A model generated the notes under the pieces. The model worked only from the letters and a program-made list of their open reading frames with translations, had not been told where the DNA came from and searched no databases. Below, in pieces: positions 16,179 through 23,711 of a stretch of 45,557 bases of DNA (the first letter of the stretch is position 1; each line of letters opens with the position of its first letter). The position numbers were made by a program, and so were the translations under genes. This DNA comes from Promethearchaeota archaeon (GTDB taxonomy: Archaea; Asgardarchaeota; Lokiarchaeia; Sigyniarchaeales; SOKP01), in assembly GCA_011364925.1 (NCBI GenBank), contig RDOA01000024.1:1-45557 (forward strand). Direction: 5' to 3'.

Positions 16179-16787
16179 TTGAAGTCAATGGATTCTAACA
16201 GTAAAGAAGACGATACAGAAAAATTAACACAGATACTTTCAGTAATTCAAAACCTATACTACAAAAAAAAAGAACAGCTGGAAGATTTAGAACTAGAAAT
16301 CTCAGAGATTCAATCAGTTTTAACCCAAATTAACTCGTTAATTTCAAACCAATCATTCTCTAGCGCAGACGAGTTATACTCAAAATTACATTCTCCAGAA
16401 AAAAAATCCATTGAAGATTATTTTAACGAAGAAATCTCTGAAGAAAAGTTCAAAGGCACCAATATTAAAAGAAAAATATTCTCCAATCAAAATCAAGAAG
16501 AAGAAAACTTGCTATGTGTCCTAAACCTTTACGATTTTAAAAAAGTTGAAATTAAGTTTATAGATCCTGAAAGAAGAGGGATACAAGAAACTTCTGAAAA
16601 TTTTATTAATATCTTTCTCAAGGGAGCTCTAATTAAAATTAAAGAAAATAACCCTAATCTGAGTATAAGTTATCGGTTCAAGAATGTCGATAAAATTGAA
16701 TATATAAACATCTCAAATTTAAGCTCGATCGACGATTACGATTTAATTACCGCAAAAATCCGAGAATTATTAGCTTATGAGCACTAA
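16179..16787 (+). CDS. Hypothetical coiled-coil protein, 202 aa
   Basis: Residues ~10-65 form a predicted coiled coil (KKKEQLEDLELEISEIQSVL), followed by an acidic linker. The C-terminal ~95-residue globular region is alpha/beta-like (LLCVLNLYDFKKVEIKFIDP, then SENFINIFLKGALIKIKENN). No catalytic motif is recognised. TTG at 16179 is the longest start, with ATG at 16188 as alternative. It lies upstream of the unknown gene/GTPase pair on the same strand but is separated from them by 142 nt containing a palindrome. Confidence 0.55.
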   Translation: MKSMDSNSKEDDTEKLTQILSVIQNLYYKKKEQLEDLELEISEIQSVLTQINSLISNQSFSSADELYSKLHSPEKKSIEDYFNEEISEEKFKGTNIKRKIFSNQNQEEENLLCVLNLYDFKKVEIKFIDPERRGIQETSENFINIFLKGALIKIKENNPNLSISYRFKNVDKIEYINISNLSSIDDYDLITAKIRELLAYEH

Positions 16788-16822
16788 TCCCGTAAGAAGA
16801 AAAGTGCGTTTGATAAAGTTTG

Positions 16823-16835
16823 AATAGAATCTATT
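16823..16835. promoter_or_regulatory. Palindrome AATAGAATCTATT
   Basis: A 6-1-6 perfect inverted repeat upstream of the GTPase operon. The 12-mer ATAGAATCTATT inside it also occurs exactly at 5147-5158 in the gap upstream of the radical SAM gene. Possible shared operator. Confidence 0.4.
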
Positions 16836-16929
16836 ATATAACGATATTATATTGATTAATTAAAATACAAAGTATTAATTATTCAAATTTTCTTATTAAA
16901 GTTAATTAGTAATTTCGAGCGTGTGAACA

Positions 16930-17742
16930 ATGGCAAAGAAAAAAATTTTAATGATGCCCGTCATTCATTCAAAGTTTAACGATAAAGATTTAGAAGCTAT
17001 ACTATTAAATAAGTCAAAAACTCTCTTAACAGAGAAAAATGGCTCCCCTCCTTCTTTTATCTTTCTGTCTGGAAGCTTTTTCGATGTTAAAGGATTCGTA
17101 TACACAGGACTTCGAGCATGGAAGGGTGCCGTAAAACCTACTGATTCTGAAGAAGGAAAAAGACCTCTACTTGAAGCTACTTTTGCATCTCTTTCAGTCT
17201 ATTTAAGTTCATTACTTGCGCTTCAAGCTGATTTTTATTTCGCACATGAAGAAATCAAAGAAATCTTATTAGAGAAGAAACGGGAAGATCTGTGGGCTAT
17301 AGTTTCAGAAAAGTTACCCTTTATTTCACTTCCTCCAAAGGAAATGTATGGAAGTCAAGTATCTCCAATATCTCCTTATTTTGTAATCGAACAGGACGAC
17401 GAACTAATTTTGGGAGAGATTTATCCTTCAGCTTATTTAACTAAAGTAATTTCAAATATTAAAACGAGATTTTTTGTGTTTTTTCAGTATCAAGGATATT
17501 CCGCTTTTGGATTTTTTGATGTTTTACCTGAACGAGCCAATTTTGGATTTGAAGAAAAAGCTCGAGAGTTTGATAAGGAGCCAACGGTGGAAAACCTGCA
17601 AAAGTATGCAAATGATGCAAAAAATTTAAAGGAAGTTCTTATTGCACTCATCGAAGCGCACAATAACGCTTATCTAGGGCAATATCTAATTGAGGACTAC
17701 GAATTATTGTTAAACAAACTACTAGAATCGGAGGAGTTCTAA
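16930..17742 (+). CDS. Unknown protein translationally coupled to a GTPase
   Basis: A 270-residue soluble protein with no known motif that I recognise. The N-terminus is beta/alpha-like (KKKILMMPVIHSKFNDKDLE), followed by SPPSFIFLSGSFFDVKGFVY. The middle is helical (LLEATFASLSVYLSSLLALQ). A long helical C-terminus includes EVLIALIEAHNNAYLGQYLI. Its stop is one base before the ATG of the GTPase gene, and the GGAGG ribosome site of that gene lies within its last codons, so the two are made together. By analogy with other paired GTPases it may be a regulator or effector of the GTPase; that is inference only. Confidence 0.65.
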   Translation: MAKKKILMMPVIHSKFNDKDLEAILLNKSKTLLTEKNGSPPSFIFLSGSFFDVKGFVYTGLRAWKGAVKPTDSEEGKRPLLEATFASLSVYLSSLLALQADFYFAHEEIKEILLEKKREDLWAIVSEKLPFISLPPKEMYGSQVSPISPYFVIEQDDELILGEIYPSAYLTKVISNIKTRFFVFFQYQGYSAFGFFDVLPERANFGFEEKAREFDKEPTVENLQKYANDAKNLKEVLIALIEAHNNAYLGQYLIEDYELLLNKLLESEEF

Positions 17743-17743
17743 G

Positions 17744-18376
17744 ATGGTAAACATTGGATTGCTTGGAGATATTAGCGCCGGTAAAACGAGCATTCTTAGG
17801 CTTTTTGTTCGATATCTTAAAGTCGGAGAAATTGAAAATGTGAAAGGTGGTATAAAGTGTACTGTCGTTAAAACTGATTTTTCGGGAGAAGCGACGGTTC
17901 CGGGAGGAGAAAAAGAAGATTCGCTAAACCAGAAAGAAACCAAAACCATTCATCCTAACCGCGTGGTCTTTAGAGAAGATAGTTCGGGAAGAGCTCACAC
18001 CATCTTCGCACCTGGAGGGGATCGTGCTAGAAGCGTAATCCGTATGGGGATTATAACTATATCTCGTATCGCTACGCAGATTATAGCGGTATTTTCGTGT
18101 GACCGAGCTTTAGAAACCCAGTTTGAGTTTTTCCGCGATGTTAGGTTCTTTCCAGATAATATATATGTATGTATAAATAAGATCGATTTAATCGAAAAGG
18201 ATGCGGAGAAGAAGGTTGAAGAGTTAAAAACTAAAATCGTGGACTTTTTTAAGCAGAGGAAGATAACAGTTAAGGAGTTTTTTATAACGTGTGCTGAAGC
18301 AGTGGAGGGTTTTGAAGATGTTCAAACCTATAATGACCATACAGCAGAAATGATACTTAGTATATCTACTTCTTAA
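17744..18376 (+). CDS. Ras-superfamily-like GTPase with APGG switch motif
   Basis: A 210-residue GTPase. The P-loop is GDISAGKTS (residues 8-16). The base-recognition motif is NKID (145-148), with a likely G5 at ITCAEA. The G3/switch II site reads FAPGGDRARSVIRMGI, where Ras-like proteins have D-x-x-G-Q: the Asp is replaced by Ala and Gln by Gly. This resembles the archaeal/bacterial MglA/SRPRB-like small GTPase group, which has xPGQ-type switches. An acidic, variable insert (residues ~50-70) sits between the switches. Strong ribosome site GGAGG; ATG 2 nt after the preceding stop. Asgard genomes encode many small GTPases of unclear role. Confidence 0.85.
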   Translation: MVNIGLLGDISAGKTSILRLFVRYLKVGEIENVKGGIKCTVVKTDFSGEATVPGGEKEDSLNQKETKTIHPNRVVFREDSSGRAHTIFAPGGDRARSVIRMGIITISRIATQIIAVFSCDRALETQFEFFRDVRFFPDNIYVCINKIDLIEKDAEKKVEELKTKIVDFFKQRKITVKEFFITCAEAVEGFEDVQTYNDHTAEMILSISTS

Positions 18377-18382
18377 TCTTCT

Positions 18383-18649
18383 TTATTTTCCATAGTTGAA
18401 ATAAAGCTTCTCCTTTTTAAAAGAGAGAAAACCAGATTTTAATATTGGGTTAGCTGTTTTTAATAATCTGTCATGGATAATATTATGGTTTCTGTGTTCT
18501 TCGTAAACTCTTAAATTTTCTATCCAATTGGCGTATTTATACGCATATTTATAATTTTTACGCCAAATTATTATAAAAGTAATTAGCTTATAATTTACTA
18601 ATATATTGATTAAAATGTGAGAAAAGAAATAGCTAAGAAGTGATTTCAC
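18383..18649 (-). other. Weak 88-codon ORF in the gap before the sugar transporter
   Basis: An open frame starting with GTG at 18649, only 6 nt from the divergent transporter ATG. The hypothetical product is hydrophobic at its N-terminus and basic after it, with no recognised domain. No ribosome site is visible. It is probably not a gene, because the stretch must also carry the transporter promoter (TATAATTTACTAATATATTG near 18588-18608) and contains palindromes. Confidence 0.2.
18528..18566. promoter_or_regulatory. Nested inverted repeats upstream of the sugar transporter
   Basis: TTGGCGTA (18528-18535) and TACGCCAA (18559-18566) form a perfect 8-bp inverted repeat. Inside it, GCGTATTTATACGC (18531-18544) is a second palindrome with 6-bp arms. 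This GC-bearing palindromic block stands out in the AT-rich gap about 90-130 nt before the transporter/glucoamylase operon and may bind a sugar-responsive regulator. Confidence 0.45.
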
Positions 18650-18655
18650 AAATCT

Positions 18656-20020
18656 ATGAAAAATTTTTTTATTGTTATTGTTGCGATGGTATCCGGAATT
18701 AGTGGGATGTTATTTGGTTATGATACTGGTGTTATCTCGGGGGCTATTTTATTTATCAAGCAAGAGTATCCTCTTTTACTTCTTTTACCATTTTTACAGG
18801 AATTAGTTATTAGTGCTGTTTTAATTGGAGCAATAATCGGAGCAATTATAGGTGGATCGTTAGCTGATCGTTATGGACGAAGAAAAATGATTATTATTGC
18901 CGCAATTATTTTTGCTGGAGGTGCTATTGGAACATCATTAACATTTAATATAATATTCCTGATCATAGGAAGAGTAATTGTAGGAATTGCTATAGGGATG
19001 GCATCGTTTATTGCCCCGCTCTATATTTCTGAAATGTCTCCACCAAGGATTAGAGGATCGTTAGTGTCTTTAAATCAATTATTTATTACTATAGGAATTG
19101 TGATCTCTTACTTGGTAGATTATGCTTTAACTCCTATAAGTGGATGGCGTTATATGCTTGGTTTAGCGGCAATTCCCGCTATTATATTATTAATTGCAAT
19201 GATCTTTATGCCAAGTAGTCCGCGATGGTTAGTTAATAATGGAGAGATGGAAAAAGCACGCTCTACCTTGATTGAGATTCGAAGGACAAATGATATCAAT
19301 AATGAATTGAATGAAATTAGCACTAGTCTTGATAAGCAAAAAGGAGGGAGAAAAAACCTGTTTAATCCTTTAATAAGACCTGCAATGATTGTAGGTATAT
19401 CACTAGCGATTTTCCAACAAGTAACTGGAATTAATACCGTGATATATTATGCTCCAACCATTTTTGAATTTGCGGGATTTCAATCAGCTGCAGCAGCTAT
19501 CTTTGCTACAATCTTCGTTGGAATTGTTAATGTACTCTTTACTCTTGTTGCGATCTTTTTGTTGGATCGCGTCGGTCGGCGTAAATTGTTGTTACTTGGT
19601 TTAACTGGTATGAGTGGGATGCTTATAATGTTAGGGATCGTATTCTTTTTACCTAGTTTATTAAATCAATTAGGAACATTAGCTGCAATTAGTTTAATTT
19701 CTTATGTTGGCTTTTTTGCTATTGGGTTAGGTCCAGTTTTTTGGTTATTAATTTCCGAAATATATCCTCTAAAAGTTAGAGGTCTTGCGATGAGCATTGT
19801 GACTGTGGCTAATTGGGGATCTAATTTAATCATTGCGTTAACCTTTTTAACTCTAATTCAACTTATGGGACGTACAGGGACGTTTTGGCTTTATGCTGTT
19901 GTAGGAATATTAGCGTTAATTTTTACATATACTTATGTTCCAGAAACGAAGGGTAGAACCTTAGAAGAGATTGAAGAACATTGGCGTGGTGGAAAACATC
20001 CACGAGAATTGGGGAGATGA
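18656..20020 (+). CDS. MFS sugar transporter (sugar porter family)
   Basis: A 454-residue, 12-helix sugar porter. Family motifs are all present: GYDTGVISGAILFI in helix 1, LADRYGRRKMII after helix 2, GRVIVGIAIGMAS, PLYISEMSPPRIRGSLVS, PSSPRWLVNNGEMEKAR in the central loop, LAIFQQVTGINTVIYYAPTI in helix 7, LLDRVGRRKLLLLG, and PETKGRTLEEIEEHW at the C-terminus. It imports hexoses or small saccharides, usually by proton symport. It forms an operon with the glucoamylase gene, 6 nt downstream, suggesting uptake of the glucose released or of the oligosaccharide substrate. This family is rare in archaea with an anaerobic autotrophic lifestyle, so transfer from bacteria is possible. Confidence 0.92.
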   Translation: MKNFFIVIVAMVSGISGMLFGYDTGVISGAILFIKQEYPLLLLLPFLQELVISAVLIGAIIGAIIGGSLADRYGRRKMIIIAAIIFAGGAIGTSLTFNIIFLIIGRVIVGIAIGMASFIAPLYISEMSPPRIRGSLVSLNQLFITIGIVISYLVDYALTPISGWRYMLGLAAIPAIILLIAMIFMPSSPRWLVNNGEMEKARSTLIEIRRTNDINNELNEISTSLDKQKGGRKNLFNPLIRPAMIVGISLAIFQQVTGINTVIYYAPTIFEFAGFQSAAAAIFATIFVGIVNVLFTLVAIFLLDRVGRRKLLLLGLTGMSGMLIMLGIVFFLPSLLNQLGTLAAISLISYVGFFAIGLGPVFWLLISEIYPLKVRGLAMSIVTVANWGSNLIIALTFLTLIQLMGRTGTFWLYAVVGILALIFTYTYVPETKGRTLEEIEEHWRGGKHPRELGR

Positions 20021-20026
20021 TATTTT

Positions 20027-22447
20027 ATGAATCAAAAAGAAGCTTTGTCTGATGTTGAGGCACCAGGACATCCTGGAAAAGATCCCACTTGGACATCAAG
20101 TGCAAAAGATGGAGTAGGAACATCTATATCTCATGAAAGTTTAACTTGGTTTACATTATCTAACGGTATCGTTGATGAAGTATATTATCCCCGTATCGAT
20201 AAAGCAAACATTCGAGATTTTCAATTTCTTATAACTAGCGGTGCTGACTTTTTCGAAGAAGAGAAAACTGACTGTGATCATAAGATTTCAATGTTAGAAG
20301 AAGGAGTTCCTGCATATAAGATCACGAACACATCGCATAAAAAGAGGTATACGATAGAAAAAACAATTCTAACTGATCCTAGAAGGGATGTACTCTTATT
20401 AAAAGTAAAATTTACACCATTAAAAGGAAGTTTAGATGATTACCATCTCTATGCAGTTTTGAATCCTCACATCAAAAACTTCGGTTATGGAAACGATAGC
20501 TGGGTTGGTGATTATAAAGGTATCCCAATGCTTTTTGCGCAGAGAGAAGATATTGTTCTGGCATTAGGATGTTCTATACCTTTTATTAACATGAGCTGTG
20601 GATTTTATGGTATAAGCGACGGATGGCAAGATATTAATAAAAATCATATCTTATCACATCACTATTCTCGTGCTTCAAATGGAAATGTTGTTATCACTGG
20701 AGAAATTGATTTAAAAGCTAGTAATGGAAACTTTATTTTAATCGTCGCATTTGGAAATAATTCGGCAGAGGCAGGTCAACTTGTCCGTGCAGCTTTATTT
20801 AATGATATTGATCAAATAATTAAGGCTTATACGTCATCTTGGTTAGAATTTCAACAAAAATGTATGAACTTAGGCCAAATTGGAGAAAATGGTTTCAATC
20901 TTTACCGATTGAGTATTATAGTCTTGAAGACTCATATGGATAAATGTCTTTCAGATGGCACAATAGCTAGTTTATCGATCCCATGGGGATTTGCTAAAGG
21001 TGACAATGATTTAGGAGGTTATCACCTAGTGTGGCCTAGAGATCTTGTCGAGTCTGCAGGTGGGCTTTTTGCAGTGGGAGCAAATATCGAAGCTTCACAA
21101 ATCATGATTTATTTGATGAGTACTCAGAATGAAGATGGACATTGGCCTCAAAATATGTGGTTAGATGGGACTGAATATTGGCATGGTATACAAATGGATG
21201 AAACTGCTTTTCCAATATTACTTGCATATACTCTAAAAAAAAATGGTTATCTTAAAAAGATCAATATTTGGCCAACTATAAAAAAGGCTGTGAGTTATAT
21301 AGCACATAACGGCCCAGTCTCTCAAGAGGACCGATGGGAAGAAGATTCAGGTTATTCTCCATTTACTTTAGCAGTAGAAATTGCTGCTCTACTTTTAGCA
21401 TCAGAGTTTGCTAAAGAAGCAGGGGAATCTTTAATTGCTAAATATTTAACAGAGTTAGCGGACTATTGGAATTCTAATATTGAAAAATGGACATATGTTA
21501 AGAATTCACAACTTGCCAAGAGGTTGAATGTTGAAGGTTACTATGTTCGAGTAAGTCCTCCTGATGTTTCAGATGCCGCTTCTCCCAAGGATGGTTATGT
21601 TCCTATTAAGAATAGACCTCCTAGTGAAAGTAGAGCACTTTTTGAATATATTGTTAGTCCAGATGCATTAGCTTTGGTACGATTTGGATTACGTGCTGCT
21701 GACGACCCTAGAATCGTTAACACAGTAAAGATTATTGATTCCATCTTAAAAACAGAAACTTCTACAGGGCCAGTATGGCATCGTTATAATAAAGATGGAT
21801 ACGGGGAACATTTAAATGGAGATCCTTTTGATGGCACTGGAATTGGTAGGGGATGGCCTCTATTAACCGGTGAACGCGCCCATTATGAACTGGCGAAGGG
21901 TAATATTGATGGAGCAAAAAAACTTTTAAAAGTAATTGAAGCGCAAGTTGGTTCGGGAGGACTCATTCCTGAACAAATTTGGGATGCAGAAGATATACCT
22001 CACAAAAATCTTTTTAACGGTCATCCTTCAGGTTCTGCCATGCCTTTAGTCTGGGCGCATTCTGAATATGTAAAACTAGTACGGTCAATTGAAGATAACA
22101 AAATTTTTGATATGCCGTCTCAAACTAAACAGAGATATCTAAAAGAAAATCATCCTTCACACCTAAAAATATGGAAATATAATCATAAATGTTCACAAAT
22201 GAATGTAGGAAAGATTCTGCGAATCGAACTTAGAGCTGATGCCATGGTTCGATGGTCCATCGATGATTGGATAACATTTCAAGAATCTGAAACAATTGAC
22301 ACAGGTTTAGGTATCTATTACGTAGACTTACCAACTAAAGATTTAAGCGAAAAAACAAAGTTAAGTTTCACATTCCATTGGCTAGCTCGAGATCAGTGGG
22401 AAAATATTAATTATGAAATCGAATTGACTTCTAAGAATATTGGCTAA
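20027..22447 (+). CDS. GH15 glucoamylase (glucan 1,4-alpha-glucosidase)
   Basis: An 806-residue glycoside hydrolase family 15 enzyme. The N-terminal beta-sandwich (~1-270) opens with the prokaryotic glucoamylase/glucodextranase signature: APGHPGKDPTWTSSAKDGVG, then SNGIVDEVYYPRIDKANIRD. The (alpha/alpha)6 barrel follows, with LVWPRDLVESAGGLFAVGAN, QNEDGHWPQNMWLDGTEYW, DRWEEDSGYSPF, which carries the likely catalytic acid Glu, and GLIPEQIWDAED, which carries the likely catalytic base Glu. A C-terminal beta-rich region (~690-806) remains. No signal peptide is seen, so the enzyme probably works inside the cell on maltodextrins or glycogen-like glucans. The ATG lies 6 nt after the transporter stop. 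Confidence 0.92.
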   Translation: MNQKEALSDVEAPGHPGKDPTWTSSAKDGVGTSISHESLTWFTLSNGIVDEVYYPRIDKANIRDFQFLITSGADFFEEEKTDCDHKISMLEEGVPAYKITNTSHKKRYTIEKTILTDPRRDVLLLKVKFTPLKGSLDDYHLYAVLNPHIKNFGYGNDSWVGDYKGIPMLFAQREDIVLALGCSIPFINMSCGFYGISDGWQDINKNHILSHHYSRASNGNVVITGEIDLKASNGNFILIVAFGNNSAEAGQLVRAALFNDIDQIIKAYTSSWLEFQQKCMNLGQIGENGFNLYRLSIIVLKTHMDKCLSDGTIASLSIPWGFAKGDNDLGGYHLVWPRDLVESAGGLFAVGANIEASQIMIYLMSTQNEDGHWPQNMWLDGTEYWHGIQMDETAFPILLAYTLKKNGYLKKINIWPTIKKAVSYIAHNGPVSQEDRWEEDSGYSPFTLAVEIAALLLASEFAKEAGESLIAKYLTELADYWNSNIEKWTYVKNSQLAKRLNVEGYYVRVSPPDVSDAASPKDGYVPIKNRPPSESRALFEYIVSPDALALVRFGLRAADDPRIVNTVKIIDSILKTETSTGPVWHRYNKDGYGEHLNGDPFDGTGIGRGWPLLTGERAHYELAKGNIDGAKKLLKVIEAQVGSGGLIPEQIWDAEDIPHKNLFNGHPSGSAMPLVWAHSEYVKLVRSIEDNKIFDMPSQTKQRYLKENHPSHLKIWKYNHKCSQMNVGKILRIELRADAMVRWSIDDWITFQESETIDTGLGIYYVDLPTKDLSEKTKLSFTFHWLARDQWENINYEIELTSKNIG

Positions 22448-22523
22448 TTGATAATTAATTGAAAAACATATCAAAAAAATCATTTGGAAAGAAACTAGTG
22501 ATTGAATCAATTAATCAATCAAT

Positions 22524-23048
22524 TTAGATCTTGGATTCTTTTAATTTTAAAGATAAATTTATTAGTAATTTATGTAAATCTAATTTATAACCGATAAGGG
22601 GTGTTAGGTGGATTTGGTATGTCGTTTTGTCGATTATTAGGTATCCCTCCTTCTCAAGTTCTTTTAAATCACTCATTATATCTTTTTTATTTCTTAAGTT
22701 TCTAATTTCTTGAATTGGAGCACTCCCAGAATTTTTAAGGCAAGAAGTTAGTGTACACAATAAAGTTGCTGCTAAACTGGGCTTCCCCTCAAAAGGATTA
22801 GCTGAGATCAATTCTGTTATCTCTTTATCAGAGCTCAAATACCAATGTAAATTTAGAGAGTTAAATTTAATTTGAAGTCCTAAGGGTATGAGATAATTAG
22901 ATAATCCAACAATTAAATTCTGGAAATAAATCGACTTGTTTTTGTTTTTCACGTTTAGGATATCGAGTATCTCTTCTTCTGTAGCCCCGATTTGATATGC
23001 ACTTCTTTTTTTGCTAAGTAAGTGCATTAAAATTGACATCTCATTCAT
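22524..23048 (-). CDS. scpB: ScpB-like condensin subunit
   Basis: A 174-residue protein, last gene of the Smc operon. It has the double winged-helix layout of ScpB: ATEEEILDILNVKNKNKSIY in the first wing, then NPFEGKPSLAATLLCTLTSC, where ScpB proteins have their conserved KPSLAALET-like segment, then SAPIQEIRNLRNKKDIMSDL and EKEGYLIIDKTTYQIHLTPL. It is a dimer that binds the ScpA kleisin and regulates the Smc ring. It follows ScpA by 13 nt, and its ATG has GAGG upstream. Confidence 0.78.
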   Translation of the reverse strand: MNEMSILMHLLSKKRSAYQIGATEEEILDILNVKNKNKSIYFQNLIVGLSNYLIPLGLQIKFNSLNLHWYLSSDKEITELISANPFEGKPSLAATLLCTLTSCLKNSGSAPIQEIRNLRNKKDIMSDLKELEKEGYLIIDKTTYQIHLTPLIGYKLDLHKLLINLSLKLKESKI

Positions 23049-23061
23049 AATTTCAAAAACC

Positions 23062-23709
23062 TCAAATATATAAACTATTAGTTTCTCTTTGGTACTTAAT
23101 TTTGCCTAATTGAAGCAAATGCAATAAATAAACAAATTTTTCGTAAATGTTTATTTGATCAATTTCATTTTCGAACACTTCTTCAAAATTACAGGGAAGT
23201 ATGTTCTTAATTTCCTCAAAAAATTCGTTAACTTTCTCAGTGAATTTAAGCTTTGGGATTTCTAATAAAAATTGGTAGTCACTTTTCTCTTTATCCAAAT
23301 GTTCAATCGCAAAATCTAAATCTTTCTCTTTACAGAAACGATCTAAAGCGTATTCTAAAAAATTGTAAGATAAAGGTTCTATTTCAAAATTAAAATTCCA
23401 GCAACCAGTAAAAATATCGTACATTTCTTTTTCATTTGGGTTTTTTTTCATAAATTCAATAAATCTCTTTTCAATATCTAATGAATTAAGCAGATTCCTC
23501 AATTCCTCGAATTTACGGTCTAATAGTTCACATACATTAATGAAACTTTTAGAGTAATTCTTAATATTGAAAGTGTTAAGTGAATCCTTTATGTCGCTGA
23601 ATATTGGCAATAATTCAAATTCTAATAAGTTAATTTTACCTAAAAGAACTTCTTCTTTAATATCTTCAATTTTTTTGTTAATCTTTTCTGAAAAATCGAT
23701 TTCTTCCAC
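23062..23709 (-). CDS. scpA: ScpA-like kleisin
   Basis: A 215-residue protein. The N-terminal segment KIEDIKEEVLLGKINLLEFE is the Smc-neck-binding helix region of kleisins. A long helical middle follows, and the C-terminus ends with EKFVYLLHLLQLGKIKYQRE, the winged-helix that binds the Smc head cap. It closes the Smc dimer into a ring that organises chromosomes. The GTG start is only 2 nt after the smc stop, so translation is probably coupled. The protein is divergent and shorter than bacterial ScpA, so identification rests partly on the operon position. Confidence 0.72.
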   Translation of the reverse strand: MEEIDFSEKINKKIEDIKEEVLLGKINLLEFELLPIFSDIKDSLNTFNIKNYSKSFINVCELLDRKFEELRNLLNSLDIEKRFIEFMKKNPNEKEMYDIFTGCWNFNFEIEPLSYNFLEYALDRFCKEKDLDFAIEHLDKEKSDYQFLLEIPKLKFTEKVNEFFEEIKNILPCNFEEVFENEIDQINIYEKFVYLLHLLQLGKIKYQRETNSLYI

Positions 23710-23711
23710 AA

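Noticed and set aside
18383-18649. 88-codon minus-strand ORF before the sugar transporter
   Set aside because: Starts 6 nt from the divergent transporter ATG, lacks a ribosome site, and overlaps the likely promoter and palindromes; kept only as a weak feature.
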